Origin: Leptolyngbya sp. SIO4C1 | Lineage (GTDB): Bacteria; Cyanobacteriota; Cyanobacteriia; Phormidesmidales; Phormidesmidaceae | Reading direction: 5' to 3' | Assembly (NCBI GenBank): GCA_010671975.1 | Contig: JAAHIA010000273.1 | Span: 1 to 6,822, forward strand | DNA: 6,822 bases | Shown: piece by piece, positions 1 to 6,720 of the stretch | How the letters are laid out: every line of letters starts with the position of its first letter | Position numbering within the stretch: position 1 is the first letter of the stretch | Notes under the pieces: model-generated | Database searches by the model: none | The model's input: the letters and a program-made list of their open reading frames with translations, nothing else | What the model was told of the DNA's origin: nothing | Translations under genes and position numbers: made by a program

Positions 1-81
1 CCCCGGCTGATCCCGGTACCCAGTAGAATTGCAATTAGCTCCGCTGTTTGCAATTCTACTGGGTACCGGGATCAGCCGGGG
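1..81. repeat. Perfect 34-bp inverted repeat with 13-base loop at window edge
   Basis: Bases 1-34 are the exact reverse complement of 48-81, and 35-47 is the unpaired loop. The match reaches the first base of the window, so the repeat may extend further left. The right arm encodes conserved RadC residues (FAILLGTG, then the start of the next segment). The left arm carries no RadC coding in the sense direction and stands where the RadC N-terminus should be. A perfect copy of coding sequence folded back over a short loop at a sequence end is typical of a chimera formed during amplification or assembly. A natural inversion or hairpin cannot be excluded. It is not followed by a T-run like a terminator and lies inside a gene. 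Confidence 0.95.
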
Positions 82-688
82 CAATAAGCTCTCTGCGGTC
101 AACCTGGGGCAGCATTTGCTCAATCAGCTCAGTCAGACCGGGCAGCCGGCCTTGGCAGTGCTGCGGGAGATCGCGCCGCAGGAGCTAATGCAACTGCCCG
201 GCATTGGTGAAGCCAAAGCCGCCACCATTTTGGCCGCAGTTGAGCTAGGCAAGCGCGCGTATCAAATCCGGCCGGCCGAGCGTACCGTTGTTGACGATCC
301 TGCAGTGGCAGCCGCCGTACTCAGCCACGAGCTGATGTGGCAGTCACAGGAGCGGTTTGCGGTGCTGCCGTTGGATATCAAGCATCGCATCCTGGTTCCT
401 AAAGTGGTCACGATTGGCACAGCCACTGAGACCCTGGCGCATCCGCGCGAAATTTTCCGCGAAGCAATTCGTCAGGGCGCTGCCCGCCTAATCGTGGCGC
501 ACAATCATCCCTCTGGCAGCCTACAGCCAAGCGCTGCAGACCTCGACCTCACCCGTCAGCTGCTAGGCGGCGCGGCGCTGCTAGGAATCCCACTGCTAGA
601 CCATTTGATTTTAGGCAACGGAGATTTTCTCAGCCTGCGGCAGACTACGGCGCTGTGGAATGAGTCGACGGATGGTGAATCTCTTTGA
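29..688 (+). CDS. radC: RadC/MPN-domain protein, 5' end missing
   Basis: RadC family (JAB1/MPN metalloprotease-like fold). Its cellular role is unsettled; the old DNA-repair assignment of E. coli radC was withdrawn. Numbering from the TTG at 29: the conserved AILLGTG segment lies at about residues 8-14, a helix-hairpin-helix (LPGIGEAKAATILAAVELG) at 56-74, and the JAMM metal site comprises E108, HNHPSG at 158-163 and D171. The C-terminus ends in the family-typical SLRQ...LW. The first 30 or so residues of normal cyanobacterial RadC, with the Arg-rich RPRERL region, are absent. An in-frame TGA at 8-10 lies in the left arm of the inverted repeat, and so does the TTG, so neither is a native feature. 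Trustworthy native coding begins in the loop (about base 35-38). The 3' end overlaps the convergent signalling gene by 44 bp. The family call is firm; the true start is not visible. Confidence 0.93.
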   Translation: MQLAPLFAILLGTGISRGNKLSAVNLGQHLLNQLSQTGQPALAVLREIAPQELMQLPGIGEAKAATILAAVELGKRAYQIRPAERTVVDDPAVAAAVLSHELMWQSQERFAVLPLDIKHRILVPKVVTIGTATETLAHPREIFREAIRQGAARLIVAHNHPSGSLQPSAADLDLTRQLLGGAALLGIPLLDHLILGNGDFLSLRQTTALWNESTDGESL

Positions 689-3626
689 GCAGCTGCTGTA
701 CGTCTGAGGGCAAAGTTGGTCGATGAAAAATATAGCCCTGAACGGTGTCACATTGAATAGAGCGCAAAAATTCTAGCTGCTCTGAATGTTCAACCCCTTC
801 CGCTACGATGTTGAGCCCTAGCTTCTGGCCTAGCATCACAATAGTTGTCACGATATGAGCCACCTTGTTGTTTGTATCTGGCATCAGCTCGCGAATGAAT
901 GACTGATCAATTTTTAGATTGTCTAGCGGTAAAAACTGCAGCCGGTTGAGCGAAGAATGGCCGGTACCAAAATCATCGACCGACAGTTTGATGCCCATCT
1001 GATGCAGCTCTCCTAGCACCTGACGAGTAAAGTCAACGTCTTGAATAGCCATTGACTCAGTAATTTCTAGCTCCAAATACTGAGGCTCTAAGTCTGTTTC
1101 TGAGAGAATTTGAGCAATCGTCTCAGCCAGTCGAGGCTGACGGAACTGCTTGGGCGACAGATTCACTGCGACCGTAATGGGTGGCAGCCCGGCCGTCTGC
1201 CAAGCCTTATTCTGCAAGCAGGCCTGCCGTAAGACCCATTCGCCAATGGGCAAAATCAGACCGTTTTCTTCAGCCAGTGTAATAAAGATCTTGGGGGAGA
1301 CCAGCCCCATTTTGGGATGCTGCCAGCGAATCAACGCTTCTACGCCCCGGATCTCGCCCGAGAACAGATTTACTCTAGGCTGATAGTAGAGGATAAACTC
1401 TTCGCGAGCTAGGGCATAGCGCAGGTCTTTTTCTAAGATCAGCGTTTCGGGCAGCTTAGAATCTATGGCTGGGTTGTACACTTCATAGCTGTTGCGTCCC
1501 TGCTCTTTAGCACGATACAGAGCAATGTCGGCATGCCTGATCAGGGTTTCAGCATCGTGGCTAGCCTCGTTCAGACAGGCAATGCCGATGCTGCCCGTAA
1601 CATAGAGTTCGTGGTCCTCAATCTCGCAGACGGCATCCAGGGCCTGCAAAATTCTCTCTGCGATTAAGGTGGCATCGCTAAGCTGTTGAATATTGGGCAA
1701 GAGGATGGTGAACTCATCACCGCCCCAGCGGGCAACCACATCGCCAGTGCGTAAGCTCTGAGAAATGCGACTAGCCGCTATTTGCAACAGCCCATCGCCC
1801 ACCGTATGGCCAAGCGTATCGTTGATTGTTTTGAACCGATCGAGATCTAAAAACATGACGGCCAGGCTAGTTTGGCTTCTAGCCGCGTTGTTTAAGCAAA
1901 AGGCCAGCTGCTCATCAAACAGCGTGCGGTTAGGCAGCCCCGTCAGCGAGTCGTAGAGCGCCCGGTAGCGCATCTTGGCTTCAATCTCATGTCGATTGAG
2001 TGCGGCACTGATGCTAGCGGCTAAGGTAAACAGGCTCGATTCTTCATGGGCTGACCACTGCCGATCAAACTGCGCGTCTGCCATGCCGACATAGCCCCAG
2101 TAGCTGCCTTTGAGAAAGAGCGGCACGAGCAAAATTGCGTGGATTGTAGACTGGTGGTCAATGGCTGTGACTGCGCTAGCTGCTTCGATTTTGACGGACC
2201 GACCCGCCGTTAGCGCACTGTGCCAGGCATCTATGTCTGCTTCGCCCTGGCCCTGATAGTGCTTCTGATAGTGTCTTAGTGCGTTTAGCGACAGCGGCGA
2301 CTGCGGCGGCTGCGACCAGACAAAGGGCAGCGTTTGTTCTGAGGCTTGGTCATCGGCGACCAGAAACACGTGATCGACGTTAGCGGCTTTGCCAAAAGCT
2401 GCGATCGCAGCTTGAATGGCAACGTCCTGATCGAGCTCACTCAGCAGCGTGTTGGTTGCCTGAGCAATGGCGCGCAGCAGGTTGTCTCGCCTCAGCAGCT
2501 CGGCCTCGGCGTGTTTCTTCTTTGTAATATCTTCGACTGAGCCTTCATAGGCGACTAGCTTTCCCTGCGCATCGTAAATGGCGCGCGCATTCTCTGAAAT
2601 CCAGATGATCTCGCCGTCAGCTCGATAGACCTGAGATTCAAACTCACGCACGGCCGGCTGCTGCTGTAGCAGCTGGGTGAACCTAGCCTGACGGCCTGGA
2701 ATGACGTAGCGCCCCTCTTGCTGATTGGCCGAGCTGTTAATGAGCTCAGCGGGCGAAGCATAGCCATAGATTTCAGCCATCATTGGATTGACAATCGTAT
2801 AAACCCCGGCTGCCGTACTGCGAAAGATGCCTTCAATGGCGTTTTCAAAAAGATTGCGATAGTTGCTCTCAGCCTGCAGGTGAGCTGCTTCAGCCCGCTT
2901 GAGGCCGGTGATATCGAGCATAAAGATGCGTACCAGGCTGCTCTCAGGCAGGTAGTAGATTGATTGATGATAGGTGCGCTGGTCGAAGTCAATCTCGCGC
3001 AGGCAGGCAAGCTCATCGGCCTGCTGCACCATGCGAATAACGCCTGCTAAGGTAGGGTGCCGTGCGCCCTGCTTACGAATCTCAGAAAACTTACCTAGCG
3101 CTGCCGGGTTGAGGTAGGTGATGCTGCCCTGCAGATCAATCTCAACAATCGGGTTCGGGCTCAGCTCTAGAAATGAAACCAGCCGTGCCAGCTCTGCATC
3201 CGCCGAGGCCTCGCTGATGGCCTTTTCGACAATCACTGTTCCCGTTAAGTCGGTCTGCAGCAGACCGTCTGTGCCAGAACTGACAGCGCTGAGCAGGCAG
3301 TAGTACGTTGCCTGGGTAGCGCCACCAAAGTCTATCTGATCGCCATGTCTGAGAATGTGGGAGGAGCGCTTTTCACCGTTGACAAAGACGCCGTTGGTGC
3401 TGCGCTTACCCTTCAGATTGCCATCTACGAGGCGAAAGAAGTGATGCTCGCTGTCTGGAAAAGCAATGCGCAACAGCAGCGCATGCTGCCGAGAAATTTC
3501 TGGAGCGCTGATTACAATCGAGTTGCTAGAAGCTCGGCCAATAGAATAGGTTGCTCCCTCCAGCGGTATTTTGCGGCTACCTGTATGGTCTTTGACTTCT
3601 AAAAAATGATATGTCTGAGATTCCAT
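645..3626 (-). CDS. FHA-PAS-PAS-GAF-GGDEF-EAL cyclic di-GMP signalling protein
   Basis: Predicted soluble bifunctional diguanylate cyclase/phosphodiesterase, 993 residues from the ATG at 3626. An N-terminal FHA domain (about 25-110) keeps its phosphothreonine-binding signature: GR 30-31, SRQH 45-48, TNG 77-79, VNG 82-84. PAS domains follow at about 145-240 and 252-370, the second ending in a PAC-like EGSVEDITKKK. A GAF-like domain covers about 385-545; it has no cysteine, so a bilin-binding photoreceptor is unlikely. GGDEF is intact at 635-639, with an inhibitory site RTGD at 626-629, five residues upstream. The EAL domain keeps EAL 763-765, NLS 822-824, EITES 854-858, DDFG 884-887, LKID 904-907, EGVE 943-946 and QGY 963-965, so both activities look possible. 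No membrane segment or signal peptide is seen. An in-frame GTG at 3671 would add 15 residues; I prefer the ATG because the FHA domain starts right after it. No clear Shine-Dalgarno precedes either. It lies downstream of the polysaccharide cluster on the same strand. Confidence 0.93.
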   Translation of the reverse strand: MESQTYHFLEVKDHTGSRKIPLEGATYSIGRASSNSIVISAPEISRQHALLLRIAFPDSEHHFFRLVDGNLKGKRSTNGVFVNGEKRSSHILRHGDQIDFGGATQATYYCLLSAVSSGTDGLLQTDLTGTVIVEKAISEASADAELARLVSFLELSPNPIVEIDLQGSITYLNPAALGKFSEIRKQGARHPTLAGVIRMVQQADELACLREIDFDQRTYHQSIYYLPESSLVRIFMLDITGLKRAEAAHLQAESNYRNLFENAIEGIFRSTAAGVYTIVNPMMAEIYGYASPAELINSSANQQEGRYVIPGRQARFTQLLQQQPAVREFESQVYRADGEIIWISENARAIYDAQGKLVAYEGSVEDITKKKHAEAELLRRDNLLRAIAQATNTLLSELDQDVAIQAAIAAFGKAANVDHVFLVADDQASEQTLPFVWSQPPQSPLSLNALRHYQKHYQGQGEADIDAWHSALTAGRSVKIEAASAVTAIDHQSTIHAILLVPLFLKGSYWGYVGMADAQFDRQWSAHEESSLFTLAASISAALNRHEIEAKMRYRALYDSLTGLPNRTLFDEQLAFCLNNAARSQTSLAVMFLDLDRFKTINDTLGHTVGDGLLQIAASRISQSLRTGDVVARWGGDEFTILLPNIQQLSDATLIAERILQALDAVCEIEDHELYVTGSIGIACLNEASHDAETLIRHADIALYRAKEQGRNSYEVYNPAIDSKLPETLILEKDLRYALAREEFILYYQPRVNLFSGEIRGVEALIRWQHPKMGLVSPKIFITLAEENGLILPIGEWVLRQACLQNKAWQTAGLPPITVAVNLSPKQFRQPRLAETIAQILSETDLEPQYLELEITESMAIQDVDFTRQVLGELHQMGIKLSVDDFGTGHSSLNRLQFLPLDNLKIDQSFIRELMPDTNNKVAHIVTTIVMLGQKLGLNIVAEGVEHSEQLEFLRSIQCDTVQGYIFHRPTLPSDVQQLLKEIHHPSTHSTAP

Positions 3627-3716
3627 AAGGGAACGTGATGGCTTTAGGGCAACCCTCGGAATGGTTGTCACAGCTGATACTGGTGATAGTTTTATCTATG
3701 CCCAGAATCCCAAAAT

Positions 3717-3729
3717 TGCTAACTTAGCA
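3717..3729. promoter_or_regulatory. Short palindrome in the gap upstream of the signalling gene
   Basis: TGCTAACTTAGCA is a perfect 6-bp inverted repeat around one central base, set in A/T-rich sequence between the stop of the pyruvyl transferase gene (3743) and the start of the FHA-GGDEF-EAL gene (3626). With a one-base centre it is better read as a possible protein-binding site than as an RNA hairpin. The whole gap 3627-3742 is about 117 bp, much longer than the junctions inside the polysaccharide cluster, so the signalling gene could have its own promoter. I found only weak -35/-10 candidates there and do not call one. No strong terminator is visible. Confidence 0.25.
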
Positions 3730-3742
3730 GAAATTGCGGTAT

Positions 3743-4633
3743 TTAAGCTAAATTTTCGGATAAATTTGCTAGGGCTGATTCAAGCTGCTCTAATCGATGT
3801 TCTAGAAGGCAATCTTGGCTCAAATAGGGTTCACAGCGGGTCAGAATTTGGTCTAGCCGCGCTGCAGCTTGCATCATTGAATTAGGCGACGGCCAAGCGC
3901 AGCCAACCCAGTGGCGGGCCGAGCGCAGCCCAGAGCGCAGCCCGCGACCGTAGCGGGGATAGTCGGCTAGCGGCGGCAGCAGCTGCGGGCGATAGGGCAG
4001 CTGCATCGAGGCACACCAGTCTTGCCATTTGAAGCACAAAATGCGGGGGCTGGTAATCAGAGGAATCCAGGGGACGCGCAGAGCGTCAGCCGCGATCGCA
4101 CCGTGCATGGCTTCGGCCAGCAGCAGCTGGGTTTCACCAATAGCGGTCAGCACCTGCTCGACCGGCCAGCGCGGGTCAATATAGCGCAGGTTGAGCTGCT
4201 GACAGACTTGCTGCCAGGCTGGCTGAGCGTAGGTGGCATGGTGAATATGCGGCATAAAGCCAACCCGAGCTGTTTTTTGACCAGAGGCAGTAAAGCACCG
4301 GTGAATCAGCAGTCCGCCGTCTGCGATCGCGGTTTCTATGGGTAGCTTCAGCTGCTTGGCCGACAGCGGCCCCCGCACGCAGACAATTTGCCAATGGCGA
4401 GGAATCTGGCGCAGCGGCCTTTCGTAGCCGGCGCCGGTGCTAAAGATAATCAGGCGTTTGGCTGGGGCCGTGCGCTCGGGCAGCCGCGAGTTGAGCAGCG
4501 TACCGGTGCCGATAAACAGAGTTGAGTCATCTTGGTCAAAGCCGTCTGGCAGCAGCTGAGGCCAAAGCCAGGCGTTGAGCTCATCGCCGAAGTTAGCCGC
4601 GCGATCGCGACGCTGATAGTAGTACAGCTTCAT
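3743..4633 (-). CDS. Polysaccharide pyruvyl transferase family protein
   Basis: Predicted to transfer pyruvate from phosphoenolpyruvate to a sugar of a cell-surface or exported polysaccharide, forming an acidic ketal (PS_pyruv_trans family, as in CsaB and Gram-negative exopolysaccharide enzymes). Length is 296 residues. Visible family features: NFGDELN at 14-20 near the N-terminus, GTGTLLN at 42-48, STGAGYE at 65-71, VRGPLSA at 86-92 followed by a DGGLL segment (105-109), GFMPHIHH at 125-132, and AEAMHGAI at 173-180, whose His177 fits the conserved SxRxHG-type histidine. The C-terminal 70 or so residues are Arg- and Leu-rich and less conserved. No signal peptide or membrane helix is seen, so it probably acts in the cytoplasm on lipid-linked or nucleotide-linked precursors. 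The ATG at 4633 is 6 nt after the upstream glycosyltransferase stop, which suggests one mRNA. No clear Shine-Dalgarno. The acceptor sugar cannot be told from sequence. Confidence 0.85.
   Translation of the reverse strand: MKLYYYQRRDRAANFGDELNAWLWPQLLPDGFDQDDSTLFIGTGTLLNSRLPERTAPAKRLIIFSTGAGYERPLRQIPRHWQIVCVRGPLSAKQLKLPIETAIADGGLLIHRCFTASGQKTARVGFMPHIHHATYAQPAWQQVCQQLNLRYIDPRWPVEQVLTAIGETQLLLAEAMHGAIAADALRVPWIPLITSPRILCFKWQDWCASMQLPYRPQLLPPLADYPRYGRGLRSGLRSARHWVGCAWPSPNSMMQAAARLDQILTRCEPYLSQDCLLEHRLEQLESALANLSENLA
3921..3944 (-). repeat. 12-bp tandem duplication inside the pyruvyl transferase gene
   Basis: On the plus strand GAGCGCAGCCCA is followed directly by GAGCGCAGCCCG (11 of 12 identical). 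It encodes the repeated GLRS in GLRSGLRSARH near residues 231-241, in the poorly conserved C-terminal part. Because 12 is a multiple of three the reading frame is kept. It is probably a small slippage duplication without effect on the catalytic region. Confidence 0.6.
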
Positions 4634-4639
4634 TTTGCG

Positions 4640-5659
4640 TCAGGCATGAGAGGACAGTCGGCGGCAAGCGCGGGTCTGATAGCTGTGCCAGCGCGCTCTG
4701 ATCTGCTGCCGGTGTCGCCAGACTGGGTCGGTTCGCCAACGCTCATAGATCGGCAGCGCCACCGATTCGATAAACTGACACCAGCGCTGCTCAATCTGCT
4801 CAGGCTGGTAGCGCTGCACCTGGCGGCGACCGTTGGCCACTAAAGTCCGCCGCAGCTGGGCCGAGTGCTTGAGCTGGCGCAGGGCCTTAATCAAAGCGTC
4901 GAATGAAGCGACCTCCAGATAGTCAACCCCGCTGTGCCCTGTCGCCCGATAGGCCGACTCTACCCCCAGCACGGCAGGCACTTCAGCCAGCCAGGCATTG
5001 TACAGCTTTGTGGCCGGTTTGCTAGGGTAGCGCTGCCGATCAAAGCTGCGAACGGCAATGACAGCATCCACCTGGCGATAGTCGTGCCAGCGGTCATGCA
5101 GGGCCGCCGCCTCAGACCAGCGATTGTGGCTGATTGCAGGCTGCCAGGCCAAGCCTAGCTGGGCTAGCTGGCGCTGCCAGTGCTCGGTCTGTAGCTCAGG
5201 GGCAAGGCTGTTGCTATGACCGAAAAAGGCCACGGTTTCAAAGCGATCGGCGCGGCTGCGATCGCGCGGCAGCAGGCCCGGCTGCGGCCAGTGCGGTATG
5301 AAATAGTGATGAGCGCCGACCTCGCCGGGATTTTGCACAATGTGCACAGGAGCCGTGGCGAGGGGCGTAGATTCGGCTTTTAAGCAAATCGGCAGCCGCG
5401 TTGCGGTGGCTGGCACTGGGCTCACCCGAGCGGCATTGCTGTGAAAGAAAACGAGCCCATCTTCGGGCAGCGCTGCGGTCAGCTGACAGGGCACCCCTAG
5501 GCGCTGTAGCCGTAGCGCTGTCTGTACCGTCCAGGCGTAGATGCCAAGCCCAAAGCCGCGCCAGTGGGCGGTCGCTGCGCTATCTTCGGGCAGCGGCAAA
5601 TCTTTCGGCCAGAGCGCAGTGGGCAGGTAAAACGCAATTGGCGGCCAATCCTTAAGCAT
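4640..5659 (-). CDS. Putative GT-B fold glycosyltransferase of polysaccharide cluster
   Basis: A 339-residue predicted cytoplasmic protein. The clearest family signal is in the second half: AVIAVRSFDRQRYPSKPATK at about 199-218, then LYNAWLAEVPAVLG at 219-232 and ESAYR at 234-238. This matches the donor-binding region of GT-B glycosyltransferases, where a P-x-K-L-x-N-A-x-x-A-x-x-P pattern replaces the commoner E-x7-E. The N-terminal half has a Rossmann-like start (PIAFYLPTALW) with GFGLGIYAWTVQTALRLQRLGV (35-56), typical of an acceptor domain. FFGHSN at 145-150 probably opens the second domain. The C-terminus is very basic and may help attach to membrane. Its ATG (5659) overlaps the stop of the HpsE-like gene by 8 nt (ATGCTTAA), pointing to translational coupling, and it ends 6 nt before the pyruvyl transferase. 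The donor and acceptor sugars are unknown. Glycosyltransferase is likely; the CAZy family is not assigned. Confidence 0.7.
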   Translation of the reverse strand: MLKDWPPIAFYLPTALWPKDLPLPEDSAATAHWRGFGLGIYAWTVQTALRLQRLGVPCQLTAALPEDGLVFFHSNAARVSPVPATATRLPICLKAESTPLATAPVHIVQNPGEVGAHHYFIPHWPQPGLLPRDRSRADRFETVAFFGHSNSLAPELQTEHWQRQLAQLGLAWQPAISHNRWSEAAALHDRWHDYRQVDAVIAVRSFDRQRYPSKPATKLYNAWLAEVPAVLGVESAYRATGHSGVDYLEVASFDALIKALRQLKHSAQLRRTLVANGRRQVQRYQPEQIEQRWCQFIESVALPIYERWRTDPVWRHRQQIRARWHSYQTRACRRLSSHA

Positions 5660-6665
5660 GAAAGAGTTTATCTATGCTCAAGTCAGGCAGCAAAGCCACT
5701 AGCCAGCGAGCTATCCAGCCGCGTGTTTGGGTCTGCCAGTAGTAGATGGGACTGAATAAGCTGCTGAGTAGCAGCCGTCGCTCACAAGCTGTTACCACAT
5801 CTAAGGCAAAGAGCTGCCGCGTGACAACTAGATGTAGCAGCAGCTTACGCAGATCGCTAGCGGCATATAGCAGCGTCATACCGGCTCGCTGCCAGCTGGC
5901 GTAGTGCATCATGCGTAGCGGATAGCGGCTGCTGCCAATGCTGTGAAATAGGGTCAGCAGATAGGGCCGCTCAAGCCGCGCCTGCGGAATGCGATGAAAC
6001 AGCCGCATCTGCGGATTGTGCCAAATGGTCCAGCCGCGCTGGCGCAGGTAGGAGAGTGTTTCAATATCTTCGCCCTTTGCCCGCACTGACTGAGCGCAAA
6101 CGCCGGTTAGCTTTGGCTCATCTGGCACCGCCGAGAGCCAGGCCTGACGGCGAATCACCATACCGGCACCGGCTGGCAGCACGCCGCGATGGCGCGCATA
6201 GGCAAAGGGGTGGCTGCCTCGCTCAATCACAGCTAAGCAGCTGGCAATGCGCTGAAATCCGGGCGGCGGCTCTACCGCGTAGTCACCTAGAATCTCGCTA
6301 CCATAGGCGCCGATGGTCGGATGCTGCTGAGCAAACCGATAGGCGGCACTAACCCAGTCGGAGGCTGGCACCGTATCGTCATCAATGAACCCAACCCACT
6401 CGGCCTGCACGGTCTGAATAGCGCAGCGTCGAGCGTAGGCAAGTCCCTGCCTGGGCTCAAAGGCATAGCGCAAAGCCACGGGCTCAGGCCAGATCTGCTG
6501 ATAGTCCTGCACAACCGTAGCAGTGGCATCCTGGCTGTGATTGTCAACAATCAGGATTTCCCAGCCGAAGGTATCCGTCTGCTGCTGCGATCGCAGCGCC
6601 GCTAACACTGCTGGCAGCCTTGCTGCCCCGTTATAGGTACAGACAACCACAGAAAAATCAACCAC
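5652..6665 (-). CDS. hpsE: HpsE-like family 2 glycosyltransferase
   Basis: A 337-residue GT2 (GT-A fold) enzyme predicted to transfer a sugar from a nucleotide donor during polysaccharide assembly. Motifs: VVCTYNG at 7-13, VDNHS at 40-44, the DxD metal/nucleotide site within FIDDDT at 93-98, GAYGSEI at 119-125, and KGED at 197-200 as the likely catalytic-base region. The stretch from GAYGSEI through VEPPPGFQRIAS (131-142), IERGS (147-151), LPAGAGMVIRRQAWL (163-177), GWTIWHNP (211-218) and HRIP...RLERPYL (224-236) follows the pattern I remember for HpsE of the hormogonium polysaccharide system of Nostoc punctiforme. The symbol rests on that resemblance only. The C-terminal hydrophobic/amphipathic segment (about 262-328) may contact membrane. 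The start is a GTG at 6665, placing the glycosyltransferase core at the usual distance. It is first of the three-gene run, behind the promoter candidate at 6731-6759. Confidence 0.8.
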   Translation of the reverse strand: MVDFSVVVCTYNGAARLPAVLAALRSQQQTDTFGWEILIVDNHSQDATATVVQDYQQIWPEPVALRYAFEPRQGLAYARRCAIQTVQAEWVGFIDDDTVPASDWVSAAYRFAQQHPTIGAYGSEILGDYAVEPPPGFQRIASCLAVIERGSHPFAYARHRGVLPAGAGMVIRRQAWLSAVPDEPKLTGVCAQSVRAKGEDIETLSYLRQRGWTIWHNPQMRLFHRIPQARLERPYLLTLFHSIGSSRYPLRMMHYASWQRAGMTLLYAASDLRKLLLHLVVTRQLFALDVVTACERRLLLSSLFSPIYYWQTQTRGWIARWLVALLPDLSIDKLFHA

Positions 6666-6720
6666 GCTGTCTCTGTGCTGGCAATAAGCAACCCAATCTC
6701 GAACGATGCACTTTTTCCAT

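Larger units (their letters stand above)
2401..6594. repeat. Dispersed HIP1 octamers GCGATCGC (six copies)
   Basis: Copies start at 2401, 4092, 4323, 4601, 5258 and 6587, all inside coding sequence; the coordinates given span from first to last. HIP1 is strongly over-represented in many cyanobacterial genomes and is the main sequence-level sign of the host phylum here. Five of the six lie in the roughly 2.9-kb polysaccharide cluster, one in the 3-kb signalling gene and none in radC. Confidence 0.95.

Noticed and set aside
1..81. Inverted repeat as a rho-independent terminator or phage/transposon end
   Set aside because: No T-run follows, it lies within radC coding sequence, and no transposase or integrase is present in the window.
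1990..2475. GAF domain as phytochrome or cyanobacteriochrome light sensor
   Set aside because: There is no cysteine in the GAF region to attach a bilin, and no phytochrome-type motifs.
2718..2963. Plus-strand open frame opposite the PAS region
   Set aside because: Antisense to a conserved PAS coding region; no domain and no supporting start signals.
3700..3742. Terminator after the pyruvyl transferase gene
   Set aside because: The dyad leaves only about a 4-bp stem if a normal loop is allowed, followed by a weak ATTTT; too weak to call.
4022..4345. 107-codon plus-strand open frame
   Set aside because: Fully antisense to the conserved part of the pyruvyl transferase gene; its sequence looks like a reading-frame shadow.
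4532..4843. 103-codon plus-strand open frame
   Set aside because: It lies antisense across the well-supported pyruvyl transferase and glycosyltransferase genes and has no recognisable motif or family-like composition.
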